Source: Vibrio sp. VB16
Lineage (GTDB): Bacteria > Pseudomonadota > Gammaproteobacteria > Enterobacterales > Vibrionaceae
Direction of reading: 5' to 3'
Length of the DNA stretch: 64,000 nucleotides
Assembly (NCBI RefSeq): GCF_015594925.2
Contig: NZ_CP087591.1
Span: forward strand, 372,001-436,000
In this document: positions 8,947-16,985 of the stretch, piece after piece
How positions within the stretch are numbered: the first letter of the stretch is position 1
Layout: each line of letters starts with the position of its first letter
Program-made: the position numbers and the translations under genes
The notes under the pieces: generated by a model
What the model was told of the DNA's origin: nothing
Databases searched by the model: none
The model's input: the letters and a program-made list of their open reading frames with translations, nothing else

Positions 8947-10308
8947 ATGATTACTTTATTAGCACTGCCGGTTATTTTCTCCGTCGGCTATTTCGTAGTA
9001 AAGAAATACAATACTCAAGCAGTATTGTTTTTGGCAGGTTTAACGATGATCGCACTCGGTGTTATCTCAGGGAATCCAGATTTCATGCCGAAAGGCGGAA
9101 CGTCGACAGGTTCCGTTATTGTCGATTTTTTTGAGGTTATCAAAGTTATCTCCTCATCAACACTCGCTAAGCTTGGTCTGATTATCATGGCTGTTGGTGG
9201 GTTCTCACGTTACATGAGCCACATTGGCGCCGCTAATGCCCTCGTTCAGATTGCGACGAAACCATTGTCACGCATCAAGAATCCGTACGTTGTACTTGCT
9301 ATGGCGTATGTAATTGGTCAGATGATCAATATATTTATTCCAAGTGCAACCGGGCTTGCTCTATTGTTATTGGTTGCTATGTACCCAGTATTGGTCGGTG
9401 TTGGGTGTAATCCTGCAGCGGCAGCGGCGGTGGTTGCCACTACTGGTTGTCTCGACTTAGGCCCTGCGTCTTCTGCTGCAAACAAAGCGGCTGAGATATC
9501 TGGTATCGATGTCGCAACGTATTTTGTCAGCTATCAATTGGTCGTCTCTGTTATTGCAATAATAGTGATTGCAGTATTACACTTTTTTTGTCAAAAACAC
9601 TTTGACAAAAAAGATGAAGAAAATGGCATCAAACACGACTTCAACATAGAAAGTAAGGATCATCGAAAAGCACCAAAATGGTTTGCCATTCTTCCTGTCC
9701 TACCGTTAGCCCTTCTACTTACCTTTAGCAAATTTGCAATTACCAGTGTCAAAATTGATGTGGTTACTGCAATGTTTATTGCTTTATTCGTCGCGATGAT
9801 ATGTGACTATATCTACACAAGAGACGGCAAAAAAGTCTGCGCATCCCTTAAAATATATTTAGAAGGTATGGGGGCAGTATTTGCAAGTGTTGTTAGCCTT
9901 ATCATCTCAGCAAAAGTTTTTGTTACGGGCCTTTCAACGATTGGATTTATCGACCTATTATTAGACAGTGCAGCCAGTGCTGGTTTTGGCTACATTGCAA
10001 TGGTACTCGTTCTTGTCGCGATTATCGCCATTGTCACGTTACTTTCAGGTTCAGGTAACGCATCATTCTTTAGCTTTTCTAACTTAGCGCCGGATGTAGC
10101 GGCACAGGTAGGAACAGCGGCGGCAACTGTGGCACTTCCAATGCAATTGGCATCGGGTCTAATGCGCTCTGCATCACCGGTTGCTGGTGTCGTGATTGCT
10201 TGTGCTGGTGTGGCAAATGTATCACCAATGGAACTTGTAAAACGCACTGCCATCCCTATGGTTGGTGGCCTTGTCACTGTTTTAGTTTGTTCTCAGGTAT
10301 TACTTTAA
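8947..10308 (+). CDS. dcuC: DcuC-family anaerobic C4-dicarboxylate carrier
   Basis: This 453-residue polytopic inner-membrane protein has about 12 hydrophobic segments. It matches the DcuC family by its N-terminal LPVIFSVGYFVVKKYNTQAVLFLAGL, the QMINIFIPSATGLALLLLVAMYPVL region and the C-terminal SGSGNASFFSFSNLAPDVAAQVG. DcuC carriers exchange or export succinate and related dicarboxylates under anaerobiosis. The gene is followed by two peptidase genes, so the transported substrate could be an aspartate or dipeptide-derived product instead. An AAGGA ribosome-binding site precedes the ATG. Confidence 0.85.
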   Translation: MITLLALPVIFSVGYFVVKKYNTQAVLFLAGLTMIALGVISGNPDFMPKGGTSTGSVIVDFFEVIKVISSSTLAKLGLIIMAVGGFSRYMSHIGAANALVQIATKPLSRIKNPYVVLAMAYVIGQMINIFIPSATGLALLLLVAMYPVLVGVGCNPAAAAAVVATTGCLDLGPASSAANKAAEISGIDVATYFVSYQLVVSVIAIIVIAVLHFFCQKHFDKKDEENGIKHDFNIESKDHRKAPKWFAILPVLPLALLLTFSKFAITSVKIDVVTAMFIALFVAMICDYIYTRDGKKVCASLKIYLEGMGAVFASVVSLIISAKVFVTGLSTIGFIDLLLDSAASAGFGYIAMVLVLVAIIAIVTLLSGSGNASFFSFSNLAPDVAAQVGTAAATVALPMQLASGLMRSASPVAGVVIACAGVANVSPMELVKRTAIPMVGGLVTVLVCSQVLL

Positions 10309-10315
10309 ATAGCCG

Positions 10316-10339
10316 ATAGCAGGAGCATGCTCCTGCTAT
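10316..10339. terminator. Perfect 24-bp palindrome between dcuC and pepT
   Basis: ATAGCAGGAGCA followed directly by its reverse complement occupies the 64-bp gap between dcuC and pepT. No T tract follows. It may act as an intra-operon attenuator or mRNA-stabilising hairpin rather than a full terminator. Confidence 0.5.
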
Positions 10340-10372
10340 TCACGACACAAATAACAATCATAAGATGTAAAT

Positions 10373-11641
10373 ATGGAAAATATTACCGATCGGTTTCTTC
10401 GCTATACTAAAATCAACACAACAACAAACCGTGAACTAGGTGCGCAAGGAGTCATGCCTTCATCGCCCGGCCAGTTTGAATTAGCAACCCTACTCAAGGC
10501 AGAACTTGAGGCGTTCGGACTCGACGAGGTCACGCTCAGAGATACGGCCATACTCACCGCTACCTTACGCGGAAATGACGCCAATGTACCAACCGTGTCT
10601 TTTTTTGCGCATCTCGATACCAGCGCTGAGCAATCGAACGATACCAATGCTCATATTGTCAATTATCAAGGTGGTGATATTGAACTCAGTAAAAAGGTTT
10701 GGCTCAAAGTATCAGAGTTTCCTGAGCTTGCTCAATATGAAAACCAAGACATCATTGTCACGGACGGAACCAGTCTGTTAGGTGCGGATGATAAAGCGGC
10801 CATTGCCGCCATTATGGATATGTTGCAGCACTTCTCTTCATTAGAATCAAAAGGTGACACCGCCTTAAAACGTGGTGATATTAAAATCGCCTTTTTGCCC
10901 GACGAAGAACAAGGGTTGAGGGGAGCAAAAGCATTCGATGTCGAATCATTTGGTGCTGACTTCGGCTATACTCTCGATTGTTGTGGTATTGGTGAGTTTG
11001 TTTGCGAGAATTGGAACGCAGGTAATGCAGAAGTGCGTTTTGTTGGCCAATCAGCGCACCCTATGTCTGCCAAAGGAAAGCTTAAAAACTCACTGCTTAT
11101 GGCACACAAATTTATCAGTATGCTACCCGCTGGAGAAGCGCCGGAATATACAGAAGGAAGAGAAGGATACTATTGGGTTAAAGAGCTGTCAGGTAATAGC
11201 GCATCCACTCTACTTAAGCTCGACATTCGCGATTTCTCTCAAGCAGGGTATAAAAAACGCATGGCCTTTCTTGAACAGCTCGGCCAAAACTGTCAGTCAC
11301 TCTGGGGAGAGGAGTCTGTAGAGTTGGCGTTGATGGATCGCTACGAGAATGTGGCCAATCGTCTTCAAGGCACCCACAATTATCCCATCGCTATTGCCAA
11401 GCAAGCCTATCAAGACAACGGCATAGATATGAAAACAACACCCATGAGAGGGGGTTACGACGGCGCTGTACTCTCTCAAAAAGGACTCCCCTGTCCTAAT
11501 ATTTTCACTGGCGCCCACAATTTTCATTCAATTTATGAATACCTTCCTGTTCCGTCCTTACAGGCTGCCAGTAAGGTTATTCAATCAATTGTCATCATTA
11601 CCCAACAGCGTATTGAAGCTCAAAGCGAAGCTGTGATCTAG
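10373..11641 (+). CDS. pepT: Peptidase T (tripeptide aminopeptidase)
   Basis: This 422-residue M20-family zinc aminopeptidase is close to E. coli PepT (408). Metal ligand motifs are visible: AHLDTS (His80, Asp82), DGTSLLGADDKAA, and LPDEEQG with the catalytic Glu. The His of the C-terminal TGAHNFHSIYEYLP is also present. PepT removes N-terminal residues from tripeptides in the cytoplasm and is typically induced anaerobically. One local oddity is TLDCCGIGE, where the family usually has TVDGGGVGE. The metal-binding Asp is kept, but two glycines have become cysteines. It is the middle gene of dcuC-pepT-pepE. Confidence 0.92.
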   Translation: MENITDRFLRYTKINTTTNRELGAQGVMPSSPGQFELATLLKAELEAFGLDEVTLRDTAILTATLRGNDANVPTVSFFAHLDTSAEQSNDTNAHIVNYQGGDIELSKKVWLKVSEFPELAQYENQDIIVTDGTSLLGADDKAAIAAIMDMLQHFSSLESKGDTALKRGDIKIAFLPDEEQGLRGAKAFDVESFGADFGYTLDCCGIGEFVCENWNAGNAEVRFVGQSAHPMSAKGKLKNSLLMAHKFISMLPAGEAPEYTEGREGYYWVKELSGNSASTLLKLDIRDFSQAGYKKRMAFLEQLGQNCQSLWGEESVELALMDRYENVANRLQGTHNYPIAIAKQAYQDNGIDMKTTPMRGGYDGAVLSQKGLPCPNIFTGAHNFHSIYEYLPVPSLQAASKVIQSIVIITQQRIEAQSEAVI

Positions 11642-11651
11642 GAATTAATTT

Positions 11652-12383
11652 ATGAACATCATGTTATTTAGTAACGGTAAGATTGCCGGAAACACAATGC
11701 TATTGGAATTCGGTTTTTCATGGCTAAAGCCAATGATAAAAAAAACCAATGCCAAAAAGCTATTGTTTGTCCCATACGCCATGATTCGTGGGCATTATGA
11801 CGACCGCACTCAGCAGCTCAACGATGGCTTGGGTCAATTTGGATGTGAAGTGACTGGTATTCACACATGCGATGACCCTATTGCAGCAATTAACGAATGT
11901 GACGGTATTATCGTTAGCGGTGGTAACACATGGGTATTGAATAAGATGATCCACGACCAAGGTTTGGTTGGGCCTCTTCGAGATGCAATAATCAAGCAGG
12001 AAAAACTCTACATAGGATGGAGCGCGGGCACCAATATTGCGTCACCAACTATCCGTACCACCAACGATATGCCAATCGTTACCGCTGCCATTTTACCTTC
12101 CTTGAACTTGGTACCATTCCAGATCAACCCGCACTACATTGAGGCAAGTGTTTCAGGGCACATGGGCGAAACAAGAGATGAAAGGATTGAAGAATTTTTG
12201 ATCCTAAACCAACATGAATTTGTCGTCGCCATCCCCGAAGGTTCCATGTTAAAAGTAGAAGGGAAAAAACTCTCATACCATTCTGTAGAAGAGAGAAAAC
12301 TAAAAATATTTTCCCATGGTAAGCCAGCCCTATCAGTCGACAGTGACAGCGATTTAACTCACTGTCTAGACCATAGCTGCTAA
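11652..12383 (+). CDS. pepE: Dipeptidase E (alpha-aspartyl dipeptidase)
   Basis: This 243-residue S51-family peptidase has the nucleophile Ser124 in GWSAGTNIASPTI. The remaining catalytic region is INPHY (His161) and TNDMPIV (Asp139). PepE cleaves Asp-X dipeptides without metal. It starts 10 bp after pepT, so the two are translationally linked. Together they would release aspartate and other amino acids from peptides. Aspartate feeds fumarate respiration, which gives a reason for the adjacent DcuC carrier. That link is inference. Confidence 0.9.
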   Translation: MNIMLFSNGKIAGNTMLLEFGFSWLKPMIKKTNAKKLLFVPYAMIRGHYDDRTQQLNDGLGQFGCEVTGIHTCDDPIAAINECDGIIVSGGNTWVLNKMIHDQGLVGPLRDAIIKQEKLYIGWSAGTNIASPTIRTTNDMPIVTAAILPSLNLVPFQINPHYIEASVSGHMGETRDERIEEFLILNQHEFVVAIPEGSMLKVEGKKLSYHSVEERKLKIFSHGKPALSVDSDSDLTHCLDHSC

Positions 12384-12409
12384 AGGCATAAAGCGTTAGT
12401 TTTAGAGTA

Positions 12410-12456
12410 GAAAGCATCCATAGGCTGAGTTTTTTATCAGCTTGTGTGATGCTTTC
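12410..12456 (+). terminator. Stem-loop downstream of pepE
   Basis: Outer arms GAAAGCATC (12410-12418) and GATGCTTTC (12448-12456) enclose an inner GCTGA/TCAGC stem with a T-rich loop. It lies 27 bp past the pepE stop. There is no terminal T tract, so it may be a terminator or an mRNA end-protecting hairpin. Confidence 0.55.
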
Positions 12457-12579
12457 TCATGAGTAAATAGAAGTTCTTGAAAGGCCTGATTATTAATATT
12501 ACTTAATTACAAGTCTCGAACTATTAATGAAGCGGCCTAATGTAGGTAATACCGCGCACTAATGCAGCAATAGATACGT

Positions 12580-13779
12580 CTATATTTCAAACAATGCGTA
12601 GTATCCATAGCCAACAATCAGAGCTGGAAATGCAGAATAAAACGTAGCCGCAAGCGCAGCACGAGGGGCCAAAGCGATTGCAGGAAATAGCGCGTCGCCG
12701 TCATTGGATATGGCGTTTGCAATTTGAGTAGACATAGGAACCGCCCCTGAAATGTACAAACTTGTGACCAATATCTGAGGTCCACAACCCGGAAATAATC
12801 CAACCAACAAACCAACTAAAGGCATCCATACTCCCCAACCAGAAAATAACTCTGCGAGATCAACGTTTGAGAATACAGTAATCATTTCGAAAGCTAAAAA
12901 TGCACCTATAACCCATGCCGTCACGAAATTGGTATCTTGAGCGGTCTTCTGCAAAGGGTGTGACGTGATACATTTTTTATCTTCAGACACGCTTGATTCA
13001 TAATCTTTTATTTCTTTGGTAAAAGCCCATAACGTCATGCAGGTAATGATTGCAATTGTCCCTAGCCACTCCATTGTTTCTTCCGGCAAGCCAATAAGTT
13101 GGTTGATATTTATTTGAAATGAACCAAGCAAGGCGACAACAGTGGCTGGTAATATCAATATACCCCAAAACTTCCCTTGTAAATTTATTGCGGTTTTTTC
13201 AAAGGTACTATGATGTTTTTCATTGTTGCTGCGAACGGAATCCGTTTTAGGCTTAGGTCTTAAGAAGTCATCACTGTGTATCGCATTAACGACCAACCCT
13301 GATAATGTACCTACTACGACGCCAAGAGCAATAACACTCAGCCCTACTTTAGGTTCACTGGCGAGTAGCAGAAACGCGGCATCACCCATAGTAGACGTTA
13401 GTACAGCAACGACAGCACCAAACCCAACTCGACCACTAACAAATTGAGTGGTCACTATGATGGCGCCTCCACAACCTGGCATCGCCCCAAGCAAAGCAGA
13501 AAATAACACCTGATAATGCCGAGAGCTATTGTATAAGCGAATAACACTATTCTCTCGATTCATAAAAAGAGAAATATAGTGATAAAGCGCTAGCGTAAAA
13601 GCAACATAGGCTGACACAGCCCAAAAAGCATCGGCAAGCGTCTTTACCGCAATATGTCGAGTAGGTTCAGTAAGCAATAATGCGATCAAAAACGCAGGCA
13701 ACAGCGCTCTTTTGTACTTAAAACTGAATTGAGAGCCCTTCACCTGATGAGTTACGGCTCTTTGTATAAAAGTAGTCAT
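12580..13779 (-). CDS. Putative 10-TM heavy-metal (manganese-type) exporter
   Basis: The start at 13779 (MTTFIQRAVTHQ) is preferred because an upstream in-frame Met at 13815 would place coding sequence across a Fur-like box. The 399-residue protein has about ten hydrophobic helices and two similar motifs, LGAMPGCGGAIIVTTQFVSG and VGLFPGCGPQILVTSLYISG, one in each half. This is the internally duplicated layout of the family annotated as putative 10TM heavy-metal exporter or putative manganese transporter. Both halves carry the same PGCG motif, probably part of the ion path. Its promoter region holds three Fur-like boxes, so iron- or manganese-responsive control is likely. The metal is not proven. 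Confidence 0.7.
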   Translation of the reverse strand: MTTFIQRAVTHQVKGSQFSFKYKRALLPAFLIALLLTEPTRHIAVKTLADAFWAVSAYVAFTLALYHYISLFMNRENSVIRLYNSSRHYQVLFSALLGAMPGCGGAIIVTTQFVSGRVGFGAVVAVLTSTMGDAAFLLLASEPKVGLSVIALGVVVGTLSGLVVNAIHSDDFLRPKPKTDSVRSNNEKHHSTFEKTAINLQGKFWGILILPATVVALLGSFQININQLIGLPEETMEWLGTIAIITCMTLWAFTKEIKDYESSVSEDKKCITSHPLQKTAQDTNFVTAWVIGAFLAFEMITVFSNVDLAELFSGWGVWMPLVGLLVGLFPGCGPQILVTSLYISGAVPMSTQIANAISNDGDALFPAIALAPRAALAATFYSAFPALIVGYGYYALFEI

Positions 13780-13800
13780 TATATTTACACCAAGAGGAAT

Positions 13801-13819
13801 GATAATGACTATCATTATA
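13801..13819. promoter_or_regulatory. Fur box 1
   Basis: GATAATGACTATCATTATA matches the 19-bp Fur consensus GATAATGATAATCATTATC at 16 of 19 positions. It lies 22-40 bp upstream of the exporter start at 13779. Confidence 0.75.
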
Positions 13820-13820
13820 T

Positions 13821-13839
13821 GCGAATGAGAATTATTCGC
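13821..13839. promoter_or_regulatory. Fur-like palindrome 2
   Basis: GCGAATGAGAATTATTCGC keeps the Fur core AATGAGAATTATT and has GCGAAT/ATTCGC arms. It matches the consensus at 13 of 19 positions and directly abuts box 1. Confidence 0.55.
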
Positions 13840-13920
13840 AATCGGAGATATTGATCTAGCTTGTTCTTTTGCAATTTATGTTCAAATAATTCTTCACAAT
13901 CTTCAAATCGATGCTACATT

Positions 13921-13939
13921 GAGAATGAGAATCATTAGC
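13921..13939. promoter_or_regulatory. Fur box 3
   Basis: GAGAATGAGAATCATTAGC matches the 19-bp Fur consensus at 16 of 19 positions and ends 14 bp before the ATG at 13954. That is where a repressor would block the small downstream gene. Confidence 0.75.
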
Positions 13940-13953
13940 ATAAAAGGATCAAA

Positions 13954-14382
13954 ATGAATATCTTAGATAACTTACCGTCGATTGTTTCTTTACCCATTGA
14001 ATATAGAGATTCACCTCATAGTGAGCGCCATCATCGGGAGGTAATATATCTCCTAGAAAAAAAGCTCACGAGCAATCCTAAGTGCGTTCAATCTCTTCGA
14101 GAATGGATTACGAGTTATCATAAATTAGCATCCATACATCAGCAAAAAGGCGAGTTAGAGACGGCACAAAAATGTTTGCTCATACCGCACCAATCTATGC
14201 TCTATATGGCTGAGAACAATAACGGTGATGAAGATATAGAACTCATCGCCATAAAGGCAATTAATAGTACCCTACCACCGTTATTGGAATTTGCTAAAGT
14301 GTATCCGCCCTGTGAAAACTGTATGCAAAAACTACGATCACAACTTGCTATCATCAATAATGACGATACAAAATATCATTGA
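13954..14382 (+). CDS. Fur-box-preceded small protein, TPR-like
   Basis: I do not recognise this 142-residue cytoplasmic protein. It appears all-helical, with paired helices reminiscent of a tetratricopeptide repeat (about 35-75, KCVQSLREWITSYHKLASIHQQKGELETAQKCLLIPHQSML). A C-terminal CENC motif (PPCENCMQKLRSQL) could bind metal. It is divergent from the heavy-metal exporter and lies directly behind a strong Fur box, so the two are probably controlled together by iron status. A role in metal homeostasis is inferred from context only. Confidence 0.6.
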   Translation: MNILDNLPSIVSLPIEYRDSPHSERHHREVIYLLEKKLTSNPKCVQSLREWITSYHKLASIHQQKGELETAQKCLLIPHQSMLYMAENNNGDEDIELIAIKAINSTLPPLLEFAKVYPPCENCMQKLRSQLAIINNDDTKYH

Positions 14383-14414
14383 TTCGCTGCATTTTTCACA
14401 AAACAGTTTACAGC

Positions 14415-14453
14415 CGCATTTAAAGATGCATAATATATGCATCTTTAAATGCG
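14415..14453. promoter_or_regulatory. NsrR operator (39-bp perfect inverted repeat)
   Basis: Two 17-bp arms (CGCATTTAAAGATGCAT and its exact reverse complement) flank AATAT. The central AAGATGCAT-N5-ATGCATCTT matches the known NsrR consensus, an AAGATGCATTT half-site followed by its inverted copy. It ends 12 bp before the nsrR start at 14466, implying autoregulation of the nsrR-nnrS unit by nitric oxide. Confidence 0.9.
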
Positions 14454-14465
14454 TTGGATTTTTTC

Positions 14466-14906
14466 ATGCACATCACTCGATATACGGACTACTCACTGCG
14501 GGTATTGATCTATTTAGCAATCAATAATCAGCAACTTTGTACTATCAGTGAGATAGCGGATAGTTACGGTATATCGAAAAATCACTTGATGAAAATCGTG
14601 CAGAAACTCAATTCTCAAGGTTATTTGTTGGCCACTCGTGGAAAAAATGGTGGCATTAAACTAAACCGCCCTGTTGATGAAATAAACATTGGCAGCTTAG
14701 TGAGAGACATTGAAGACAAAAATAATCTCGTCGAGTGTTTTGGTGAAAGTAATCAATGTGTGATAACGCCAAGTTGTCAGTTAAAAAATATTTTCTCACA
14801 AGCTCAAGAAAACTTTTTCAAAACACTCGATACTTACACTCTTGAAGATATCATAGGCAATAATAACAAAGCGTTAGTTGATTTATTGACCATAAAAATA
14901 GCCTAA
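14466..14906 (+). CDS. nsrR: Nitric-oxide-sensing repressor NsrR (Rrf2 family)
   Basis: The start at 14466 (MHITRYTDYSLRVLIYLA) matches the NsrR N-terminus (MQLTSFTDYGLRALIY in E. coli). A Met four codons upstream would lie at the edge of the operator. The 146-residue protein has an Rrf2 winged helix (about 20-75, with KNGGIKLNRP) and three cysteines in ECFGESNQCVITPSCQLK that ligate the Fe-S cluster in NsrR. Nitric oxide destroys the cluster and derepresses targets. nnrS follows 46 bp downstream. Confidence 0.92.
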   Translation: MHITRYTDYSLRVLIYLAINNQQLCTISEIADSYGISKNHLMKIVQKLNSQGYLLATRGKNGGIKLNRPVDEINIGSLVRDIEDKNNLVECFGESNQCVITPSCQLKNIFSQAQENFFKTLDTYTLEDIIGNNNKALVDLLTIKIA

Positions 14907-14952
14907 TTGAACTACCTTACTTCTAATATAATCGAATAATTGGACCATCAAC

Positions 14953-16149
14953 ATGATGAATATTTCCGAGCCAGACAATAAAAAAACAACCATAGACACT
15001 CTGCCATTCTTAGAGTTTGCGTTTCGACCTTTCTTTTTGCTTGGTGCTCTATTTAGCGTTATTAGTTTGTTGGTCTGGAATGGTGTTTTAGGCGGTAATA
15101 TCGTTGTAAATCTTTATGGTGGTAGCCTCTGGTGGCATATGCACGAGATGCTATTCGGTTTTACGGCTGCTATTATTGTTGGTTTCTTACTAACCGCCGT
15201 TCAAAATTGGAGTGGCGTCAGAGGGCTAAATGGAAAAACGTTACTTGGCTTAGTGTCGGTCTGGTTGAGCGCTCGTATTGCATTTTTCTTTCCCGAACAA
15301 CTTCCTAATATACTCATCGCTGTCCTTGATCTCGCCTTTTTGCCTTTAGCGGCGGCAGCACTCGCCTACCCAATTATTAAAGCAAAATTGTGGCGGAACT
15401 TGATCTTTATACCCATCTTACTGGTTATGTCGATAAGCAATGTCCTTACTCATTACAGCGTTTCAAGCAGTGATTATCTTCTATTAAGCAAAGCCAGCAC
15501 TTTTATGGTGCTTCTGGTGACATTAGTGATGTGCATTATGGGAGGCCGAGTATTCCCAATGTTTACGGCAAACGGCACACAAACGACGCGAGTGAATGCA
15601 ATCCCAACCTTAGAAAAGCTGTCCATTGCCAGTATTTTAATTGCCGTCATTGTAGGCGCTGGCTTTGTTGAACTCCCATCTGTCGTCGTAGCGACCATAT
15701 TCTTTTGCACTAGCACTATTCATGCGGTTCGTGCGTTCAGGTGGCGGATATGGGTGACATTTAAAACCCCATTAGTCTGGTCTTTACATCTTAGTTACTG
15801 GTGTATTGTGATTGGCTTATTGATGTTTGGTTTATCTGAAATCACGACAATTGTGAGCCACAGCCAGGCTATCCATGCCCTGACCGTTGGAGCAATGGCT
15901 TCTATGATCTTATCGATGATTTCTCGTGTTTCTCTCGGTCATACTGGTCGAATAATCATTGTTGGAAAAACCATGATCGTGGCATTTGTTGCCATCCTTC
16001 TGGCGTTCATCATTCGCGTATTTGGCATTTACTGGTTAGAGAGCTACACCGTCGCTCTCACTTTAGCGGTGGCTTTCTGGACCTTAGGGTTTGGTTGCTT
16101 TGTCGTACTTTATCTGCCTATTTTAACGAAACCCAGTGCGAAACGATAA
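14953..16149 (+). CDS. nnrS: NnrS-family membrane haem/copper protein
   Basis: This 398-residue NnrS-family protein has about twelve transmembrane segments. Typical motifs are LEFAFRPFFLLGALFSV at the N-terminus, LYGGSLWWHMHEMLFGFTAAIIVGFLLTAVQNWSG, and GGRVFPMFTANGT. Conserved His residues (WHMHEM) may coordinate haem or copper. NnrS proteins protect against nitrosative stress and are classic NsrR targets in vibrios, which fits the operator upstream of nsrR. The ATG at 14956 is an alternative start. Confidence 0.9.
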   Translation: MMNISEPDNKKTTIDTLPFLEFAFRPFFLLGALFSVISLLVWNGVLGGNIVVNLYGGSLWWHMHEMLFGFTAAIIVGFLLTAVQNWSGVRGLNGKTLLGLVSVWLSARIAFFFPEQLPNILIAVLDLAFLPLAAAALAYPIIKAKLWRNLIFIPILLVMSISNVLTHYSVSSSDYLLLSKASTFMVLLVTLVMCIMGGRVFPMFTANGTQTTRVNAIPTLEKLSIASILIAVIVGAGFVELPSVVVATIFFCTSTIHAVRAFRWRIWVTFKTPLVWSLHLSYWCIVIGLLMFGLSEITTIVSHSQAIHALTVGAMASMILSMISRVSLGHTGRIIIVGKTMIVAFVAILLAFIIRVFGIYWLESYTVALTLAVAFWTLGFGCFVVLYLPILTKPSAKR

Positions 16150-16229
16150 CGCCTACTTTTTATAGAATTATAGGTAACAAACACACCTTAAGCTGTTTAC
16201 AAATTTACTTGAATTAATTGGAGAATATT

Positions 16230-16313
16230 ATGAGCTGTTGCGGACAATGTGGTGGAAGCGAGCCAGAAGAAAAGAAAAAAGATGAAGCAGAAAAACAAGA
16301 AGATGAAGAGTAG
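16230..16313 (+). CDS. 27-residue Cys-rich acidic-tailed peptide
   Basis: A short frame with a GGAGA ribosome-binding site 7 bp before the ATG encodes 27 residues. The N-terminus is MSCCGQCGGSEP (Cys3, Cys4, Cys7) and the tail is made almost wholly of Glu, Lys, Asp and Gln. It lies 80 bp after nnrS and is followed at once by a strong terminator, so it is probably the last gene of the NsrR operon. A CCxxC cluster could bind metal, an Fe-S cluster or nitric oxide derivatives. No function is known to me. Confidence 0.6.
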   Translation: MSCCGQCGGSEPEEKKKDEAEKQEDEE

Positions 16314-16341
16314 TTTTTAATCTTTGTTAATTAGATAGATA

Positions 16342-16376
16342 AAAACCAATCACCAAAAAGTGATTGGTTTTTTTGT
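16342..16376. terminator. Strong bidirectional terminator after the nsrR operon and citX
   Basis: Perfect 10-bp arms AACCAATCAC and GTGATTGGTT (16344-16353 and 16360-16369) flank a 6-nt loop. An A run precedes the stem and a T run follows it. It can end transcripts of nsrR-nnrS on the plus strand and of citDEFX on the minus strand. Confidence 0.9.
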
Positions 16377-16457
16377 TTGTGGAGTACAGGGAATCAAATG
16401 CTCAGTACTAAAAACTAGCAGCATTTTTGATTCGGTCTTTATTAAATGACCAACGCC

Positions 16458-16982
16458 TTACCGAAGGGTAGAACTCACTAGCTCACTCATCTTTTCTATG
16501 ATCACCGATTTTTCGTGACGGCGGCTTCTTGCACAAATTTTTGCATCATCATTACACACCATACATCGACGCCTTGGCAGCGACATGCTGTCTCTCGAAA
16601 CCGCAACACCATCGCTATCAATAATATCAATATCGAATAGACGGCCCAAAGGGTGACTATCTTCTATATCCACCATATGAGCTTTCAGTTCAAGCGCAGT
16701 GATATTGCTGGCTACAGCGATAAACTCCAAACCAGTATTCGGATCAAAGCTTTGGGACTCAGAAAAAAAGACGGATGCGTGCTGGCAACATTCAGCAATC
16801 GCTTCTATCCCTTGCTTGAAAGCAACCGTAGACAAGGTATTGACTTTAACCTCACCCACCATATTAATGGTGAAACTGATTAAAGGTAGAGAGTGTTTAG
16901 TCAGCCACTCTCTTTGTCTTATTCCTCGTTGCTCTCTAGAGCTTAATAACTGCTCTAGAGAAACGGGTTCACCTGAATACAC
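16458..16982 (-). CDS. citX: Citrate lyase holo-ACP synthase CitX
   Basis: CitX (174 aa) attaches the 2'-(5''-triphosphoribosyl)-3'-dephospho-CoA prosthetic group to CitD. The family signature is intact: HPLGRLFDIDIIDSDGVAVSR, followed by PRRRCMVCNDDAKICARSRRH with its Cys cluster. It starts at a GTG three bases after the citF stop, so translation is coupled. It is the last gene of citDEFX. A second, more divergent CitX homologue lies 5.8 kb away. Confidence 0.9.
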   Translation of the reverse strand: MYSGEPVSLEQLLSSREQRGIRQREWLTKHSLPLISFTINMVGEVKVNTLSTVAFKQGIEAIAECCQHASVFFSESQSFDPNTGLEFIAVASNITALELKAHMVDIEDSHPLGRLFDIDIIDSDGVAVSRDSMSLPRRRCMVCNDDAKICARSRRHEKSVIIEKMSELVSSTLR

Positions 16983-16985
16983 TGG

